From Lepisosteus oculatus (lineage: Eukaryota > Chordata > Actinopteri > Semionotiformes > Lepisosteidae), in contig NC_090705.1 in the NCBI RefSeq assembly GCF_040954835.1, positions 17,372,436 through 17,436,435 on the forward strand: DNA of 64,000 nucleotides. The letters are read 5' to 3'. Of this stretch, positions 46,317-61,300 are shown one piece after another. Numbering within the stretch: the first letter of the stretch is position 1; every line of letters starts with the position of its first letter. The position numbers and the translations under genes are program-made. The notes under the pieces are model-generated. The model was not told the DNA's origin and did no database searches. It saw nothing but the letters and a program-made list of their open reading frames with translations.

Positions 46317-49300
46317 CTGAAAAGAATGATCAGAACACAGAGAAAGACATTAGGTTCAACTAGAACAATGCTAAGGGAGGGATTCCTAATAAAAGCAAAA
46401 ATACCAAATTGCAAAAATGTATGCATAGACTCAAGCTATTCTCTGCATATGAAGAAAAAAAAAGAACAAAACATGTACTTGAAAGCACAGCTTTACTGAA
46501 ATTCTATTTAAAATGACCTATTTAACAATTATGGAAACTGTAACAACAACCAAAGTACAGTGTTGAAGTTTACCTTCACCTAAAATTCCTTAAATCATTT
46601 AAGTATTCAATTAAAGCTGGAAGGCATAGTCTCTTGTTGATGTAAAAGATAAAAACAAATGAATAAGGTTCAGTATGGAACTTTTTCCCACAGTGGGAAT
46701 CATTGTCCTTCTAACAAACAGGTCTGCAATGGGAAACCTTTTCATAACAGTCATGAAGTGTAGTCCAGTGAAAATGTTTCAGTTGCTGTTTTTTTAAATG
46801 GGGGGTTCCTTGAAGGTTAATGTTAATTCAATGGAAAGGGCTGAGCGTCCTTTCGGATTACGGTTTTTCCCACAAAAGCAGATGGATGACAGCTTCAGAC
46901 TAGACTGGAACATGCCATGATGAAGGATGCCAAACAAAGCAAAAGCTGCAGATGGAGGAAGAGTAGCTAATGGCTTCTGGTACTTTGGCCAGGCAGACTA
47001 CGCACTGGTGCAAGAGGAGAAGACATGGCGTGATGTGCCAGAGCACCTGGCTTTAGCACAATCCAAATATTTAACATACAAAATATTATTAACTGCAAGT
47101 ACATAGCATATGTTCTTAATGTGGTTAATTCTTAAACTTTCAGTTTCATTTTATGATTCTCCTTATAAATATTTATTTTTCTATAATTGGAGCTCAAATT
47201 CATGAATCCTCCCATTATATGATTTTGTTTAGCTTGGTCAAAGAATTACTCATTAAAATTAGGTTAAATTAAGATAAAGAAAATACTAAAAATCACTTAC
47301 TGCTTTTTTACCCCATCTTTCACAATAACTACAGTACATGTTTGGCCAGTGCTTCCCTTTCAGGAACTTGACCTATTCTACAAATCCATGCTTTACCATA
47401 ATCTCAGACTAAAACAAAAGGCAGTGTATAAAATGTTTTTAGAGCTAGTGTAGCCTTTCAACATGCTATTTAATTTGCTCCACTCTTTGCCACATAAGGC
47501 ATAAAAATAAACTTCCAAATACTTTTTTGCTTCAACAATGAGTTTAGTTCTGTTAAACTTGTATTTCTAGTGTTTGACGTTTTTTTTATAATATGCATAT
47601 AAAGAAGATGCAAAAACCTCTTGTAAGATGTGTCCTTACATTCTATTTTTTTGTTTTTTCTGGAAACCTAAAGAGCCACATACTGTATAAGTAACAACAC
47701 AACTACCCCTGCGCAGCCTCATTTTTGCTTGAGCTTGTATTAATCGCAAATATAAGGGACTTGATTAAAGTTGAAACTGGCGGATTGCCTGATTTTTTAC
47801 CTCGGTGTTCATTTCTTTTAAGTGCCAGCAATCTCAAAAGACCCGCATTTGTCACTATGTCAGTTCATGAGTCAAAAACACAACAGAAACAAAACGGCAA
47901 CCTTTGACGGCTCTGAGACCTTGTTTGAGGCCGAGGGACTGAGAGGATCGTCCTGCTCCGGGTAATCGATTGACATCTGTCGGCAGGGGGACTTGGGGCT
48001 CAGCATCGCCACTGCGTCTGACTCTGTCTCTGTGCCAGGGCTCCTGTGTGTGGAGCTGGCCTGTACTTCTTTAGTGGACAGAGGGAAGGCATCTCCTGAG
48101 ATACTCATTTGTGCCAGCAAGGCGCTTGGGAGGGTCTCCAGAAGAGCGGTGTCCAGCCTGGCCAGGCTCCTCGTCACCCTCTGCTGCTCGTCCGCACTGG
48201 CGCTGCTTGGAAACTCGCTGTGGCTACTGCCTGCTGGGTGATGCTGAGGGCTGGCAGTGACTGACGGGGTGGCAGACAGCACCGACTCTGCTTGGCTGTC
48301 TTCCTCATCCTCTTCCTCGTTGTCATTATCGTCATCGTCCGCGCCATCCGAGTCCTCCACGTCTGAGCCTGGGCGTTCGTATCCCAGTCTCCCTTTATCT
48401 CCTGCGGGGTACAGTGACAACAGGGTCATATCGTGATGTTTTAAATAAGTAATTGGAGTTATATAGCGCTTTTTATCCCAAAAGATCCCAAAGCATTGTG
48501 CTTGCTGGAGGAGACCCATTTTATCCACCACTTAAGCATAGCACCATCTGGGTGACACACAGCCATCTTTCTGTATCAACACTCCACTGCACAGCAGATC
48601 AGGTGGAGAAGTGAGAATGTGCTAAAAAACACAAGCTGAATTAAAGGGGAGCTCTGAGGAATCCAGACGGTAGAAGAACAGTATGGAATTTACCCAGGAC
48701 ACTAGGACTAACAGCCCTACACTTTTGAACAGTGCTATGTTATCTTTAATGACTAAGTAGTCAGACCTCGGGCTAATGTATTATCTGAAGGACAGCACCT
48801 ACGACAGCACAGTGTCCCTGGAGAAATCCTACCTCCTACTGGTCCACCAACACCAGTGAAAGATCCTGACCAGGCCCAGCCTTGCTGAGCTTCTGAGATC
48901 TGACCAAATCGGGTTATGAGGTGGTAACACCACTAGTAGCCCCTATTAAGTGAGAGTTCATGTGAACTTTTATATTTACACATACACACAGGTATGTGTG
49001 CGTTTCTGTATATATATATTTTACCGGTCTAGTGAAATACATCGTCAAACACATCTGGCTATAAAAAACCACCACAGTGTGTCCCTAAAACACAGAACAT
49101 ATAGTCAGTACATGGTTTAGCTCTCTCTAGTGTCCACTGTTTCAATATTAAATTATCAGAAATCCTTACTCTCAACAACAGTCTCAATGTGCTTTGTAAT
49201 AATAGGCAGACCCTTTACATTTCTAAGTGCTAATATAAAATTCTTCAATTCACCCAAGCCGATCCTCTGAAATGATAGAGATAAAAATGTATTGCTTTAT

Positions 49301-52300
49301 GCACTCACTGTCATTTTTCCTAAATATTAGGAAAAATATTATTACTCTTTATAAGCATGAATTAAAATATTTTCATAAGTCTTAAATCCCAGAGCTTCGA
49401 CACAAACAATCCTTCACATCAGTAATATCACTGCTGTCCTAGACTACATGCAGTTTTTTGTAATTCATCTGAAATGCTGCTTGGATATTTTGACTGAACT
49501 TCTAAAGTAATGCCCTTTTTTGTCATATTGACCAACTCAACTGGACGCAACAGAACCTGTTTTTATTAAAGATTTGTTCCAAAAGTGTGTGATCACATGT
49601 GGGAAGGATCATCCATTAGTAAAAGTTCTTATCCATTCACAGTGTTTTAAACTCCAGTCAGACAGAAATACTGTATGTCTGCAGATGAATCTTAATTCAC
49701 CTACAGTAGGTGGCTTGTTCACAACATATACCTTCTCATATCAGAATTGGTGTGCATCTCTTTGATCCTGTGTTACACATGCACTACAACAGATGGAAGT
49801 TAATGAAAAGCATTAATAAGATTTTTTCAGATTTAGAGTACATCATTTAGATTTAAATTTAAATCTACACAAATATCTTACACTGAAGAAAAGAAGCATG
49901 TTACCAGGGATATTAGGGCTGCTAATATACATCAACACATCAACTGTGAGTTTGCCAGGCCAGTAAAAAAAGCACTGTCAATGCATCACATACTGTAGGT
50001 GACAATTTTGCCAGGGAACCAGAAAACAATGAATGAAATTTCTAATGCCCTTAAAGTAATAAGTAATGACTAGCGGTACATTTCTCACAGCATGAACAGT
50101 ACAGTTGACCACAGGCAGGAGGAAACAAGCTGTACAAAGTGCTAATAATGAGATACAAGGCATTTGTCAAAGCACTCAGTGCATAGCAGTTTATGCCTGG
50201 CAATCTTACTACCTGAGAAAAAAAATCTTTAGTTATTAAGTTTTCACCAGGGCACCACATGGCTGTAAGCTGTACTACAATCCACACAGAACACAATTCC
50301 AATAGCTTATTTATTACTTTCTCCTAACAGTTCCACATTCCTTCCCGTGTCCTTAATACTGTAAAGACACTCTTCCCCCTCATGGGTTGAAAAGAGTGAT
50401 CTGCATACAATACTGCACTTACATGGCCATGGCACACAACATGTTTTCTGCAGACATTATTCTGAAACACTGGGTTCATGCCAATCAGTTTTAGGATTCA
50501 CCAAATAAATGAAGGGCTACATCAATCTACAGGGGCTAGTCATCTTAAATATAAAATATTTCATATTTTAACAATGCAATTCCAATGTTGCCCTTTGTGC
50601 TTCTATGTTAGTGATCCATTCAGGATCATTCATTTCATTCATTCCTTAAGGACACATTTCCACAGAAATTCCATAACTGCTGCAGAAAATAATTCCTGAT
50701 TTACAGGCAGAGAGTACTCTCAACCAACAGAGAGAAGACACGATATATACTAATTTATTACCCACATTTTCAAACACTTTCTAGAAAGACCAAAATAGGA
50801 ACCTATTAATGTTCGAAACTGTTTTGCTAAGTCCCCAATTCCTCCTCCTCAACAAAAGACTCTCAAAATGTCTAGCATTTCAATGACTTTTAATGGCAGT
50901 ATGTCAATCTTCCAAGGTTGGATGAACTACTTTACTCCTGGTAGCATTCCTTTGCAAAATGTCTCTTAAAGAAAGAAACTAGTTATTAGATAACAAATGA
51001 TTAGTTGCAGTGTGCTAATGCAAAAAATGTGCAAGTGGTCAAAAGAATATCTAATAAACTTGCTTAATTAGAACTGCTTTCTATTTTTCTGAAAAGATGA
51101 CATCACCATGCCCACACCTACACTGAGTTTTGGAAGAAAAGCTGCAGTCAAATCTGTACAGAAAAAAAAATATTGATGGTAACTGTTGTTCCCAGTACAG
51201 AGAAACGTAAGGAGCAGGAAACTGAGACGTTTTAATAATTTAAAATAGGTAGAACAGTTGTTCCACAGCTTTAATGAACCACATAATAATAGGAAGACAT
51301 CTGCAACAAATGTAATAAATGTTATATTGCCTCCTAGATCCTGTTTTATTGCTTAAGGGTTTTTTGTGCCTTAATGTAATGCTTGCTGGAATAGGTTCAG
51401 TGCGTATAGCGCAGTATTAGTATTCAATCCTGATCTTCATTTTTCTGCAATAAATCTGACGATTTCCATAGCTTTTCTTAAGGGGATGATTCACGTATCT
51501 AATCAAAGCCGGCAGTGGGAAAGGGCCCACACGGAGATGCTATCATTAGCACGTTTTGTGTGGCAAGGCGGCACTGGCTGAGTTCAGTCGTAATTGCAGA
51601 TGCTTCGGAAGCTCACTCTCCAGCTAACTCACAGGAAGCAGAACAGAAGACGACCATCCTAACCCCCCCCCGAACATACACACACAGCAGCACCTGCCCC
51701 CCCTTCGCTATTTTTTTTTACAGTGCTGGAGGAATTCTCAAAGGCGATTTGTCATCCTCTCCTGTATGAAAGCAGCGTGGGTGTAATGAGGCCCGTTTTC
51801 ATCCCTGTCACTCGCCCACAACACTGGCGCATGGCTCTAGGTAACTAATTAGAAGGCAAGCTGATGTAGGGGCTGGAAATGCACAGCAAATAAAGGATCC
51901 ATCACCCACATTCCCACAGATTTAGCAAGATACTGCTGTCAGCCTGAAAAACAAATACTCCAGAGCGTTTGCAACCAAAGAAAACACAAGCTTCTGTACT
52001 TTCTAATATTAGAAGCTGTAATTTCCTATTTTAAATTATGTGCATACCACCCACATGTGATTGGAGTCATAAAGAAACAACATTTAGCACTATATAAACA
52101 TCCACTACCATTCATCTTGCATTCCAAAAGTATTATAGAGGAAACACCAAGTTGTTCCAACTTTATTATTATTTTCAATTTCACTTTCAAGCTTGAGACA
52201 CAAGAACAGAAAAAATATCTTGTATGGAAATTATTCAAGGTTGCAAATCCAGAGTTAGGTATCTGCTGCAAAAAATAACCAGGTTCCAAATTTAATTTTG

Positions 52301-55300
52301 GTTAAATTATTTTTAAAAAATGAGTTTGTGTTCATCTTGAAACAGCAGAGGGGTAATTATGATTTTGATAGCATGGCAACTGTTTGTTAATGTTCAATTT
52401 AAGTACAATTCTCAGAAAAATCATTACATATAGATGGAAAAATCCTTATTTGATTGTGCAACATTACTAATAATAAATCATAACCACTTTGAAGATAAAG
52501 AGGTAAAAGAAATGAAATAGAGTAAAATATTCTTTTATTCCTGGTACTCTTGGCTTAGTTCACTCCTCTTCAGTAAAGACAGACCCAATCTTGGTTCACA
52601 GAGGTTAAAGAGTCGCCTTGTTTTTGAAATAGAGCTTTGGTCTCACAAATGAACGATGATGACTCACACTCCCTGAGGTATTTTATTGCGAATCCTTGTT
52701 GATCTACTCGGCAGGGGCTACAAATCTGGCAGAAAAGCATCCATCATCTTTATGGAGTGAAGAGGAATAAAAAATACAGTGCACACTCTTCATCAAACAT
52801 CAACTTACTTCTGCACTTACACCTCTCATTCCGAGTCATAAAACAGAAGGCACATATTTAAAAGGGTATAGTAAAGTATAAATTATAACTTACATTTTTA
52901 TGCAGTATAAATATATTTCTAAAAGGCCACACATAAAGGAAATCCCAGTGATCAAACTTTACAGGCATTATAACGTGCTACAGGGAAGACTTACTTCTGT
53001 GCAAATGATAATGACTCATACGAAACTTTCTGAGATTTTGACACAATTAACTTTGTACGGAACTGTTAAAGTTCTGTATGGCACTGCACAAGCCAACCGA
53101 GTTAATGTATCTGAAGTCATTTCAATGTGACGTGTGAAAAAAAAATTCATCCTCAGAGGTACAAACCTAGTTAACCCAAAGTATAAGGTAAGAATCTGTA
53201 GATGTAGGTAATTCCCTTATTTGAATCACAGCAGCCCAATTGGTCACAGCTCATCCTGATTGTTCCTGGCATTCGGTGGATTAGAGAGAGCACTTGACAG
53301 CCCCCTGAATGGGATGCCAGTCTGTCAAGAAAAATTATCCCCCAACTAAAGCAGCTGGATGGACTGGAGCAACTGGGGTGAAATATCTCACAAAAAGTAC
53401 AACAGCAGATCAACAGATGGAACTTGAACCCACAGCCAACCAGTTATGAACTCAGAGACTTGTTCAATATGCCACGGCACACCTGAACATTTTACAAACT
53501 GCTGTCATGCAATGAACTCTTGCCTCCATGAAAAAACACAGAAAAAAGATAGAACTGACTAAATATGTTTCAGCATTTCACTGGTAACTTTCATGATCTG
53601 TCCATACAATGCTTATTTTAACTTCTTAAAATAACTTCTTATAAAAGTAAAAACTACAAAATATTTTTTCAAACATTCAACCCGGTGGTGTTCAGGAAAA
53701 TGTATTTATACAGAAATGTGATATCTGGTTCATTACTCTCTTATATCTTGATTTAGAAACTCGAGATCCCATCCTCTTTTTTCCTTTTAGCCTCAGTCCA
53801 CCATACTCAACCAATCCAGCAGACCCAAAAGCTGAGTTTTTTCTAATATAAGGCAATAACTGTTTGTTCATGAACTTTAAAATGAGGCAGAAATACATTA
53901 TTATTACAAATTATCTTTCTCCAGCACTTGAATGAAGCAAAGGTGATGTAAATGTCTGATTTAATGTGTGAAGCTGGCACCGAGGGAACAGAGATCAAAT
54001 CACATGACAGTCACATGTACAGTATGTCCACGATCCTTTTTTTAACATTTTGCTTGTTTATTCATTTTTATACCTGCCCACGTTGGAACCTGTAATTATT
54101 TCTGTAGCTCTTGGCTACAGCTCATAGAAATGCCACCTGTCCTGCACAGGGAGAATCAGGAAGGGGAGACACACGAGCTCCCATCCACTGAGTTTTTGAC
54201 ATGCCGCCAGACTGGAGAATTCACTCCGACTGGAGGAGCAGCACATCCTTCACGGACACTGCTGCCAGCCTGCGGGCACAGGGGAATCTGCAGAAATCAC
54301 TAATTGGACAAAAACTGAGAAAGCCCTGCATGAGTAATCTTAAAGTGCTCCTTGGAGATAGATATCCAGCTCCATGGGCTTCTCCTGCTAAAAACTGGCT
54401 GGTGATACAATATTTTGAATTCTGATCACCAAGAGAACATAACCCTTATCAATGAATCCGACCAGAAATTACGGGCAATCAGGAATGCAGACAAAGCTTA
54501 CCTGACTCTTCTGCGTCTTGATCATCTATGAGACCCACAGAAACACCCATTTCCATGCATTTCTTGCTATGGGCTTTGGACTTCATGTGCTTGGTCAGGT
54601 TACCTGTGAAGGCAGAAGAAGGTAACAGTTAAATAACACCGCCATGAAAGAGATTTGGGAAATATGAAATGTACAGAATACATTAACAACCCATGCTGTC
54701 AAGGCGGAGACACATGGGATCTTTTCAAAACTCTTCACGCTGTGACAGAATCATCTGAGTAGTAAAAGAATGAGCTCTATTGGGCTGATAGTCTTGTCCT
54801 TGTTCTTAACATTTCTTATCGCCCACAGGTGAGTGAAAGTAGAGAAACGAAAAATGCTAGTGTTGTGATTAATGACCTTAAAAGTGGATGTAAATAAAGC
54901 TCACTTTAAACATGTATAAAAGCTTTAGAAAAAAATCAAAAGAATCATTCAATTAGTGAAAAAAGTTGCGGATTTCCTTTGTAATACTATATTTCAAAGC
55001 AGATCTCTTCCTGTTGTTTTACAAAATATTTACACCTATATTTATCAGCAGCACTGAACACAGTGCTAAATATACGCTCCAGCTTATGGTATTGCTTTGT
55101 TAGTGTGCTTGGTACTTTTTTACTACTTGAACTGAAAGTTGTAAAGAAAGAGTGGATTAGGATGTGCAATGAATTATCCACCTTGAAGTGTATTGAAATA
55201 ACCTTTCAGGAGCAACTATAGCACAAAGGCATCAGAAGAAATGTGAAACAGACTGTGAAAGGAACATACTGGCTGAATTGAGATAAATACTAACAAGCTT

Positions 55301-58300
55301 TTGAGGAATATTTTCCTTAGAATACCATGCAGGTGCTCTAAAAAGCTTCACAGGCTTGCAGTCTTCATACAAGGGGCTATAACTGCAAACACCATCATAT
55401 AAACTGGTAAGCTCTCTTGTGTACTACTGTATACTGCTGCACAACTGTTGTAATCCTCCCCTCCTTGATCCGGAGTGGAAAACTCAGCTCTACAAAGTAA
55501 GCACCATGCTATGGAAACACCAGAGGAATTACTTGGCACATTTTATTGCAAATGCATGAACCACAATCAACAATATATAATACAGATGAATGGAACTCAG
55601 TAAAAAACCAAAAAAAACAATATATCAATGACTTGCTCAGTAATTACATGACAAAGTAGCAGCCAAGAATCAAAATGGCTAACTATATGAAAAGCCCATC
55701 AGGCTAGGAGAGGACAGCATGCAAAATACTTTTATAAGCAGACAAACCATTTGAATTTCTGTAGTCTTATGAAACAAGAATTAATGAACTGATAAAAGAA
55801 AATTCCAAAACTCACAAGTGCACATACTGTACTGTAGATGGGTTTGTGTTTCATTTTATAACATGCAGAGAGGTGTCTGTTTTCACAGCACATTATTGTA
55901 TTTGGATTTTGTGCAGACAAAATAAGAGAAATAAAGTGTATTATACTCCATCTAGTCATAGAATTACTTTCTAGTACATTTAAATAGATGGCCAGAGGAA
56001 CAGTGTGGTATTCCTAATGCTGGAATTAAGAAAAGTTCGTCTGTATTGTGTCTACCTATTTTCCTATCCTACCATATCCCAAATATGTTCTGTAGGATTG
56101 AGGACAAAGACTTTACCAATCCCTGAAATGTTTTCAGTGCTGTTCTTCAAGAACACCACATCCAGAATTGTGGCTGAGCTTATCAGGATGCTCACCATAA
56201 AACTGCACCTTTTTGTCCAGAGAGGGACATGATTCGCCAGCAAGCAGTGCCTTTCACAGAAAACAGCAGCTTCCATTGACCTGTAAGGCACAGCCAGTGC
56301 CATGCTGAACTATAGGAGCAATATCTTGTGGACTGAACCTTTTTCTGGGCTTCTGCCATTCTTGCAGTATCCCATTAGAAACAATAGGACACATCACTCC
56401 AAAGCCAGGTGTTCTACATTCCACCATCAATTGTTCTGGGACAGCTGTAGCCATATCTGTGAATTCACATGGGGTGATCATTGACTTAGGATTGCCTGAC
56501 CCACCATAAAAGCCTTGGACATACAGTTCTTAAAATCAGTGGACACACCTGCAGGCACAACTGTGCAGTTAATGATTTCACCATGTGAATTGGAAATTGG
56601 ATTTGTGTTTACCAAGTACTTTACTGTATTGTTAGGTCCATTCTGACATTCTTTTAGGTTCTGCACTGATGTGTCTTACTTTCTTTTTCCACCAAATATT
56701 CCCCACATTGGACTCTGAGAACTATAACTACAACTCTGCTATAGTGTCACTTTTAAGACACCTTTAAGACACCTTAACTGCCTTGAATAAATTAGCACCA
56801 AACTGTTCTAAACTTTGATAAATGTCCACAATGAGAGGCACTGGCTGTATTAGGCTACAGATTTACATCATTATACCTGTGGACTTCCACACACATCCTC
56901 TGGATAAACACTGTCTTGTGCTACAATCCAATACTGCCAAAAGAACAATTTAATCTAAACTCTACCCATACTGTAACACCTTACAGATATGTTAGATAAG
57001 ATCCTGAAAAGTATGTCCATATCCAGCAGTGGCTTGAGCTGCACACATCATTCCACTAAATGCTGACAGATGTTCTTGCAGCTGTGGGACTTCATAGCCA
57101 ACAACAATTAACATAGCTCTGCATGAAATACAGGGACCATTAATGGATAGTGATTCAGAAGCTGCATGTTGCCTGAAATACTGTACAGCTGATGATTTTT
57201 TAATCTGTCAACGGCAGATAAAACCTTTGTGGCTTGACATATTAGCCTGGTCTGCTGCTGCCTTCCATGGTGCACCAGAGGTATAGTATGTGCATCAAAA
57301 ATCTTATCACTTACAGCAGCCTTCTTTCTCATTAGCATAGCACACTATGGAAAAGGTGTGATTTGATGCTGCATTACAGTCCTCAGGACTCCTGAGACAT
57401 AGGAATGCTTTCAGTTGAATATAGGACATATAGTTCTGTATAGTATTCAGTGCAGCATATATTGTATATGTGTGCCAAACCACAGAACATATTAACATTT
57501 CTTATAACTGTTAAGTCTTAGTAGCACAGCAGCTTATTTTGTAACTAAGAACGTTTTGAAGGCATGTAGGCAGTATTGATTTGCTGTTCCATTTCCCAGA
57601 GTATGTGGGCAGTGAGGTGATCCTTCATTGAGTCACACTGACCTTTTAAGAAATTGAGAAGCATAGGTTTATATTTTCATTCCTCTAGAAAACCATTTCA
57701 AATAATATGATTTAAGAAAAGGACTATGTGGCTCATTTTTTTTTATCATGTTACAGTCCTTAAACAAATATTCCACTCGTTAATATGCCTTGCTTTCCTT
57801 TTTCAGAAACCCGTAAACGTGGTGTTTTTACCAGGCTTGTAGGGGCTTAAACTGAATTTCCACTTTTGCACTATAAATATCATGAAAGTCCATAAGGTAA
57901 TATTTTAAGCACATCTTTTATATTACTTTGATATTTTTAACCTCTTTAACCAATTTATAGACATTTATATAACAAGGAGCATTAAAAGAAAAGTGAACAA
58001 GTACCAAGATGTAACTGTACTCAAACTCAAATAAAAATTAAGTTAAAATCTTCTAATTTCTTCTAATAGTTAAAAAAGTCTAATTCTCATTAGTGGAAAT
58101 AAAACATGACTGTAAACTACATTATTATACTTATTACTTTAGTACTTTGTATTATACTCATTACATTAAGTACACTTTTATTTCTGTACAATTTCTATAA
58201 TGATATGTAGAGTACATCTATTATATACCTACAGTAACTGTAACTTAACCTTATCAAGCAAGAATCAAAATGTCCTATATCACAGTGGCAAAGGGGTACG

Positions 58301-61300
58301 TTTTATACAGATTAGGTAAATGTCCCTATGTCCCTAGACAGTGCAAGTGAGGAGGACATATTCACAGTGAATGAGAGAATCCTGAGGCCAGGGCTAAGAG
58401 GTGTAAAAAGACTTTGATAAAGAATTCTTGCTGTGCTCTAAAACATGCAAAACACTGTTTTATATCACATTTTTAGAATGACACATAGCAGACTGATAAA
58501 GTTCTACTTAAAAAAGGTGAATATGACACAAAATTAGTTCAATAAGAACTAATGATTTTATATATTATTAGCTTTAAACCCAGCTCTAATTATTTAATAA
58601 GTTCTCGTTCTTTTATTTGGCAAAAAATACTCCTCAGTTTCTGCTGTTTATTGCTAAATAATTTATTACTTGTATGGTTATGTAGAATGAAGAATACTAT
58701 TAATAATGTTTATAAAGTTATAGAAAGTTAAAGTTCTGCTGTATAAAAAATGCCACTATGGAAGGAAGATCAGTTCTTTTTAAATAATTTATATTTAATT
58801 GAATATTTTTCTGCCTTCCTTCCATATAAACCCTATTAATACAGAAAACATACCCTATACAGTATATATCTAGTGTTTAGCATTTATTTGTATTTTAAAA
58901 GATTTTGGAAAAGTGTGCATACACATGAGATTCTTGTTAATTTTTTTCCATGCTTTCAGTGCCTCACCTTTAGTTTTGAAGGAAAAGTTACAGTAGGTGC
59001 AGTGGTAGGGGCGGACATCTGTGTGGGTTCGAATGTGCTTCCTCAACATGCTGGGCTTCTTACATCGGATCCCACACTCTTCACAGATGTACTTCCCTCT
59101 GCCCCTGCCCCGCACGTACACATAATCCTCATTTGACTTGTACCTGGGAATGAAACGTCAAGAGCAGAGTCAGATTTCCATTAAAGACTGGATGACCCAG
59201 GAATGAATCAGTTACATGACAGCCCTAAACGTCAACTCAAAATGGTCAAATATCTTATTTTTTAAATATTTTGAATTTTTCATATACTGTACTTTAAGGT
59301 GCATAATGTGTGTATCTCTCTCACCAGAGAGATACACACTGTTCTCGAATGTAAAAAAAAACACTTGATGCAGAAATGTCTTTACCAAGAAAGATACTTA
59401 ATATTTGCTCAGAAGTGTCTGAAATTATTGGGACCTATAATGTTTAGTGCTCCACTTTCCTTCCAGGCCTTGTATTGATTACATAGACTGTTTTGTCTTT
59501 AGTATAAGTTGTATTGAATCTGTGGCTGCTCAGACGGCAAGGGCATCTAGCTCCTGACTGGAAGGTCCTGGGTTCAATCCCAGGTAGGGGCAAGTGATGT
59601 AGCTTGCTCTAAATCCTTCCAGAGGGCTCCCAGGTCCACTCAGCCTACTTTCCAAATGAGTACCAGGGGATAATCCTTCTGGGGGTAATAGGCCAGTCAG
59701 AGCATGATGCTGACCATATCACCTCCACCTCCAGTGTCAGATGGTTGAGAAAAATGGGGGCCCTCACCCCCCTTTCCCCCATGGGCATTTATGGCCTGAA
59801 AAGGGGAGCTAACCTACAGTACCTACCTACATAAGCTGTATGAATGGCACTGAAATCCTCAGATTAGAAGAAATGATACAAAATATTTCATAAAGAAAAA
59901 TGTTTCTTTTTTAACAAACAGTATTTCTACACCATGAAAGCAAGACAAAACATTAAAATGTATTTCAGAATGTGGAAAACAAATCTGTATATATATACTG
60001 ATGGTAAAAAGAAACACATCATTTTCTGGAATGAGAATAGTATAGAAGGTTTCAGCAGACTGGCAGTACAGATGACCGTCCAAGATCTGGTCGCCCTTGA
60101 GTGACCACACCAGAGCAGGACCGAAACATCAGACTGGTCCATCTGAGAGACCATTTCAGATCTGCCACATGTACTGCTGCTGAAACTGCAGGCAGACACA
60201 ATGCCCAAATCAGTGACAGGACACTGTGCTGCTGGCCTGAGAGCAAGGTGACCTGCCAGAGGCCCTCTGCTCACACCTCCTAGACATCACACCCGACTGG
60301 CTTGGGCCAGACAGAGGCTGCGATGGACTCGTCAGCAGAGGCATCAGGTCCTCTTCACGGACGAGTCACTCTTCAGCCTGTTCCATGCAGACGGGAGGGC
60401 CAGAGTGTGGAGGAGGAGGTGTTGTGTTTTTTTCCCATCAGTATATATAGAAAACATATACAAATTGATTTGACTAGATTTTAAACATTTTTAAGGTTTA
60501 ATATGCACTGTTTACATGTTATACCCACATAAAGCATGATATTTACTGTTGACTGATTAAACATTTTTGGTTTAATAAAGTAATGCCAATCTTACTTTTA
60601 ATGTTGACAATACATGCTATGATAAAAGGCTTATGGCATGAAGTCGATTATAAATTTACCACAAGAAACAAATCTAACCATTTCTATATTTCAGTAGTAA
60701 GTAACTATGCACTTGCTTTCTGTTTTTTTTCTCACATTTTGGCTTGTATTTGTAGTAGTACGTACCCTCCATCAAAGATTTTGACTCGTCTTGGCTCACT
60801 TTTAGTTGAAGACTCCTTGTCTGACTCGCTGGTCTGTTGGTTTTCTGCTTTGCCTTTATTGTTTTTTTCCTTTGGCAAAGACGTCTGAGGGGCTAAAACC
60901 TTTTTAGGTTAAAAAAGTTAAGAATCGTAGATAGTCTTAGAAAGGTATTTATTATCCAAACTTCTATGCATTTTTCATTTTCTGTACTGAACTGACAGAG
61001 TTGTGGTAATGTTTATAATAAAAAACGTGTTCCTCTAACAATATTTAAAATGGTTAAAAATGAATAAAACTGAATGAGGCATATATGTTAGCAGTCATAA
61101 ATTACAGACTAAAATAAAGTACACACATCAGTAATTCATTTGCTATGGTTACTTGTGGGATTTTGTGCTAATTTAAATGGCAGATTATAATATATAATAA
61201 AAAAGTACATTTTAATCTGCAAAAAATACCACAGGCAACAATTTCAAATTAATTAATACATATGCTTGCATTAAATTATTTCCTAAAATGTCATTAAAAC

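Noticed and set aside
59525-59600. tRNA gene
   Set aside because: A T-arm and box B are present, but the remaining arms do not pair well and a SINE body follows directly.
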